From JALYUM01 sp036688685 (lineage in GTDB: Bacteria > Pseudomonadota > Gammaproteobacteria > Burkholderiales > Burkholderiaceae_D), in the NCBI RefSeq assembly GCF_036688685.1, contig NZ_JAQQPS010000004.1, positions 186,001 to 250,000 of the forward strand: 64,000 bases of DNA, written 5' to 3'. The notes beneath the pieces were generated by a model. It worked only from the letters and a program-made list of their open reading frames with translations. It searched no databases and had not been told where the DNA came from. Shown here piece by piece: positions 61,711-64,000 of this stretch. Positions within the stretch are counted from its first letter, which is position 1. Each line of letters opens with the position of its first letter. The translations under genes were made by a program, and so were the position numbers.

Positions 61711-62370
61711 ATGCCGACCATGATCCAAGACCCGCGCTTCCCGAACCTGTTCATCCTGAGCCACCCGCTGATTCAGCACAAGCTGTCGCACATGCGCGAA
61801 CACGACACCTCGACGCGCACCTTCCGCGAGCTGCTCAAGGAAATCACGCTGCTGATGGGTTATGAAATCACCCGCGACCTGCCGTTGACCACCCGCTCGA
61901 TCACCACGCCGCTGGTCACCATCGACGCCCCGGTCATTGCCGGCAAAAAGCTGGCGATCGTCCCGATCCTGCGTGCCGGCATCGGCATGAGCGACGGCTT
62001 GCTGGAACTGGTGCCGTCGGCGCGCGTGGGTCACATCGGCGTATACCGCGACCCGACCACGCACATGCCGGTGGAATACCTGGTGCGCCTGCCGGACACG
62101 TCCGAACGCACCTTTATCCTGTGCGACCCGATGGTCGCCACCGGAAACTCGGCGGTGTATGCGGTCGATGTCCTGAAAAAACGCGGCGTGCAGGATGAGC
62201 AGATCATTTTCCTGGCGTTGGTGGCGGCGCCCGAAGGCATCACCGTATTCCAGGCGGCGCACCCGAACGTCAAGGTCTACGTCGCGTCGCTCGACTCGCA
62301 CCTGAACGATCACGCCTACATCGTGCCGGGCCTGGGCGATGCCGGCGACCGCATTTTCGGCACCAAATAA
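61711..62370 (+). CDS. upp: Uracil phosphoribosyltransferase
   Basis: Salvages uracil to UMP with PRPP. The 219-residue product is close to the usual length (about 208) with a short N-terminal extension. Motifs: LSHPLIQHKLSHMR, the KLAIVPILRAGIGM block, the PRPP loop CDPMVATGNSA and the C-terminal uracil-binding GLGDAGDRIFGTK. ATG 61711 (MPTMIQDPRFPNLF) is used; the second ATG three codons later is possible. An Hpt-like gene follows after 15 bp. Confidence 0.97.
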   Translation: MPTMIQDPRFPNLFILSHPLIQHKLSHMREHDTSTRTFRELLKEITLLMGYEITRDLPLTTRSITTPLVTIDAPVIAGKKLAIVPILRAGIGMSDGLLELVPSARVGHIGVYRDPTTHMPVEYLVRLPDTSERTFILCDPMVATGNSAVYAVDVLKKRGVQDEQIIFLALVAAPEGITVFQAAHPNVKVYVASLDSHLNDHAYIVPGLGDAGDRIFGTK

Positions 62371-62385
62371 AAGGGCAGTGCGGTG

Positions 62386-62718
62386 ATGCCGACCTTATCC
62401 GCGCCCGACGCTGCCTTCTTTGCGCGCCTGCGTGTGCAGGACGCCGCCTTCAGTGCCGGGCTGCCGGCCATGCTCGACGAGCTGGCCACGTTGCAGGATC
62501 CGCCCGCACTCCAGCACCAGCTCAATACACTGGCCGGCTGCGCCACCACCTTCGGCTACCGTCGCCTGGGTCGTGAAGCGCGCACGCTCGAGCAACGCCT
62601 GCGCGTCCTGTGTGCCTTCGATGCGGTGCCGGCCATCGACTGGGCCGACTGGTTCAGCCAGTTGGCGGCCCTGGTCGCGTGGGCCCGGCTCGATCCGCGC
62701 GCCGGCGCTGCACTATAA
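62386..62718 (+). CDS. Hpt-domain-like protein lacking the phospho-histidine
   Basis: A 110-residue all-helical protein with the pattern of a histidine phosphotransfer domain: a helix with PAMLDELATLQ, then LNTLAGCATTFGYRRLGREARTLEQ. In Hpt domains this block reads H-T-L-K/A-G...FG...LE; here the acceptor His is Asn47 (codon AAT at 62524). The protein therefore probably cannot carry phosphate and may bind a receiver domain without transfer. The start is ATG 62386 (or GTG one codon earlier) with AAGGG upstream, 15 bp after upp. Confidence 0.7.
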   Translation: MPTLSAPDAAFFARLRVQDAAFSAGLPAMLDELATLQDPPALQHQLNTLAGCATTFGYRRLGREARTLEQRLRVLCAFDAVPAIDWADWFSQLAALVAWARLDPRAGAAL

Positions 62719-63030
62719 CTGCCTTAGTGAAATAGCCAGAGCGCAACGGGACGGTGCGCGGAATTTGATTTTCCGCAAACTTCTGGCGCTTCGATGGCTT
62801 ATATTCTCCTTACCACCGAAGCAAAAAGCAGCCGTAAAAGTCGCTCGACGGAAGGTTTTTTTGGGCTCCGTACGATTCTTTTGCAGAATGCGTGTAATTT
62901 TTGTTTTATTCGGTATAATGCGGGATCGTTGGATTCGAGGTAGTAGTGCAGTCTGTCTGTCATTTCTTTCTTGCTTCTTCAAACGATCGAAAACGGGTGA
63001 AAGCCCACTTAACTGAAATAGGAAATTGTA
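62719..63030 (+). promoter_or_regulatory. Cold-shock gene promoter and long leader
   Basis: AT-rich stretch without a gene. A perfect TATAAT at 62914-62919 would give a transcript leader of roughly 105 nt before the cold-shock ATG, a length typical of cspA-type thermosensing leaders. No clear -35 is seen at 16-18 bp. AGGAAA just before 63031 is the ribosome-binding site. Confidence 0.5.
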
Positions 63031-63234
63031 ATGGCAACTGGCATCGTAAAATGGTTCAATGATTCGAAGGGCTTCGGCTTTATCACCCCTGACGAAGGCG
63101 GCGAAGATCTGTTCGCTCACTTCTCGGCTATCCAGTCGGCAGGCTTCAAATCGTTGCAAGAGAACCAGCGCGTCTCTTTCGAAGTGACTTCGGGCCCTAA
63201 AGGCAAGCAAGCTTCGAACATTCAGCCTATCTAA
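63031..63234 (+). CDS. CspA-family cold-shock protein
   Basis: A 67-residue single-domain OB-fold protein binding single-stranded RNA and DNA. RNP1 KGFGFI is at about 13-18 and RNP2 DLFAHF at 26-31, with the start MATGIVKWFNDSKGFGFITP. Length and residues are standard for the family. The ATG has AGGAAA upstream, and a strong terminator follows 16 bp after the stop. The long leader upstream suggests post-transcriptional control. Confidence 0.97.
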   Translation: MATGIVKWFNDSKGFGFITPDEGGEDLFAHFSAIQSAGFKSLQENQRVSFEVTSGPKGKQASNIQPI

Positions 63235-63249
63235 TCGCTGAGTCAACGA

Positions 63250-63284
63250 CCAAAAAAACCTCGGCTTGCTGAGGTTTTTTTTGG
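63250..63284 (+). terminator. Intrinsic terminator of the cold-shock gene
   Basis: An inverted repeat ACCTC-GGCTTGCT-GAGGT is flanked by an A-run on the left and eight T on the right, giving an extended stem and U-tract. It probably works in both directions, since the LysR-type gene converges on it. Confidence 0.92.
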
Positions 63285-63330
63285 TCACGACGATCCTCGG
63301 GTTTCCGGGGATTTTTTTCGTCTCAACATT

Positions 63331-64000
63331 TTATCTGCGGCGCCAGTACGCCGGCGGCGCGTAGGCGCGGCGCAGGAAGTCGACGAACGCGCGGATGCGC
63401 AGCGGCAGGTGGCGGCGCTGACCGAACACGGCGTGGATCTCGCTGTCCGGCGCGGCGAAGTCGTCCAGCACGGTGACCAGGCGGCCGGCGTCGAGCTGCG
63501 CGCCCACTTCCCACATCGAGCGCCACGCCAGGCCCTTGCCGGCCAGTGCCCAGTCGTGCAATACCTCGCCGTCGTTGCAGACCATATTCCCGGCCACTTT
63601 GATTGTCATCAGTTTCCCTTGGTCGCGGAAGGTCCAGCCACGCTGACTGCCTTCGCTGCTGATTGCCAGGCAATTATGCTGCGCCAGGTCGGCCGGTTTC
63701 ACAGGCGTACCGTGGCGTTTCAGGTAGGCGGGCGCGGCCACCAGTACGCGCTGGTTGTCGGCCAGTTTCACGCCCACCAGGTTTGAGTCGAGCAGGGTGG
63801 CGATGCGCACCGCCACATCGACACCTTCACCGATCACGTCGACGATGCGGTCATTCAAATTCAGGTTGACGCTGAGGTCGCGGTGCTCGGCCAGGAACGA
63901 GGGCAGCAGGGGCGCCACGTGCTGACGACCGAAGCCCGCGGGCGCCGACACCAGCAAATGGCCGCTGGCCCGTGCGCTGCGCGCCGACACCGCCGTCTCG
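63331..64000 (-). CDS. LysR-family transcriptional regulator, C-terminal part (cut by window edge)
   Basis: The effector-binding domain of a LysR-type regulator: SGHLLVSAPAGFGRQHVAPLL, VDVAVRIATLLDSNLVGVKL, VLVAAPAYLKRHG and GKGLAWRSMWEV are typical. About 223 residues are visible; the N-terminal winged-helix lies beyond base 64000, so its target and start cannot be seen. The C-terminus (FLRRAYAPPAYWRRR) is intact. It converges on the cold-shock gene. Confidence 0.92.
   Translation of the reverse strand, partial: ETAVSARSARASGHLLVSAPAGFGRQHVAPLLPSFLAEHRDLSVNLNLNDRIVDVIGEGVDVAVRIATLLDSNLVGVKLADNQRVLVAAPAYLKRHGTPVKPADLAQHNCLAISSEGSQRGWTFRDQGKLMTIKVAGNMVCNDGEVLHDWALAGKGLAWRSMWEVGAQLDAGRLVTVLDDFAAPDSEIHAVFGQRRHLPLRIRAFVDFLRRAYAPPAYWRRR

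Overview
The window looks like chromosome from a high-GC betaproteobacterium of the Oxalobacteraceae (Massilia/Duganella/Janthinobacterium-like). This is inferred from protein character and gene neighbourhoods (lolC-lolD-tatD and comEC; dcd beside a large Orn/Lys/Arg decarboxylase; thyA-folA; wrbA-DUF2069 beside yihY) and was not tested by any search. No rRNA, tRNA, CRISPR array, integrase or transposase was recognised.

Layout. 1-3373: edge of an RpfE-like gene, then lolC, lolD and a TatD nuclease. 3359-9492 (minus strand): a four-gene overlapping operon encoding an ECF sigma factor, a membrane anti-sigma factor, an exported caspase-fold protease and an exported TPR-CHAT protease. 9684-11718: a membrane protein and two small lipoproteins. 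12007-18351: an orphan type VI secretion module of VgrG, a Tle-type lipase effector and a Tli4-type immunity protein. 18311-23715: comEC, a zinc-ribbon/TPR membrane protein and a rhomboid protease. The block between tatD and comEC looks like accessory DNA.

24024-31625: a chemoreceptor, alpha-carbonic anhydrase, a Cpx-like two-component system divergent from a CpxP/Spy-like protein and a lipoprotein dioxygenase, an alpha/beta hydrolase and dcd. 31697-36030 (minus): PLP decarboxylase, DUF4337 protein, folA and thyA. 36276-43579: a diguanylate cyclase, a candidate tiny zinc protein, threonine aldolase, a second chemoreceptor and an MsbA-like exporter. 43614-53616: a lipocalin-like protein with an FtsX-type permease that lacks an adjacent ATPase, a DUF4124-like protein, an FAD oxidase, DUF2069, wrbA, yihY, a hydrolase and an O-acetylhomoserine sulfhydrylase. 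53817-61100: a CBS protein, a receiver-GGDEF-EAL protein, aroC and an HDOD/GGDEF-EAL pair, making this end rich in c-di-GMP signalling. 61711-64000: upp, an Hpt-like protein lacking its phospho-histidine, a cold-shock protein and the edge of a LysR regulator.

The most notable system is the sigma/anti-sigma/caspase/CHAT operon. Both proteases carry export signals, and the anti-sigma factor has a periplasmic domain resembling a subtilase propeptide. This suggests a periplasmic proteolytic stress circuit that controls its own sigma factor. The second is the VgrG-Tle-Tli cassette, whose immunity gene carries twin C-x3-GWW-x-C repeats and a nine-G tract.
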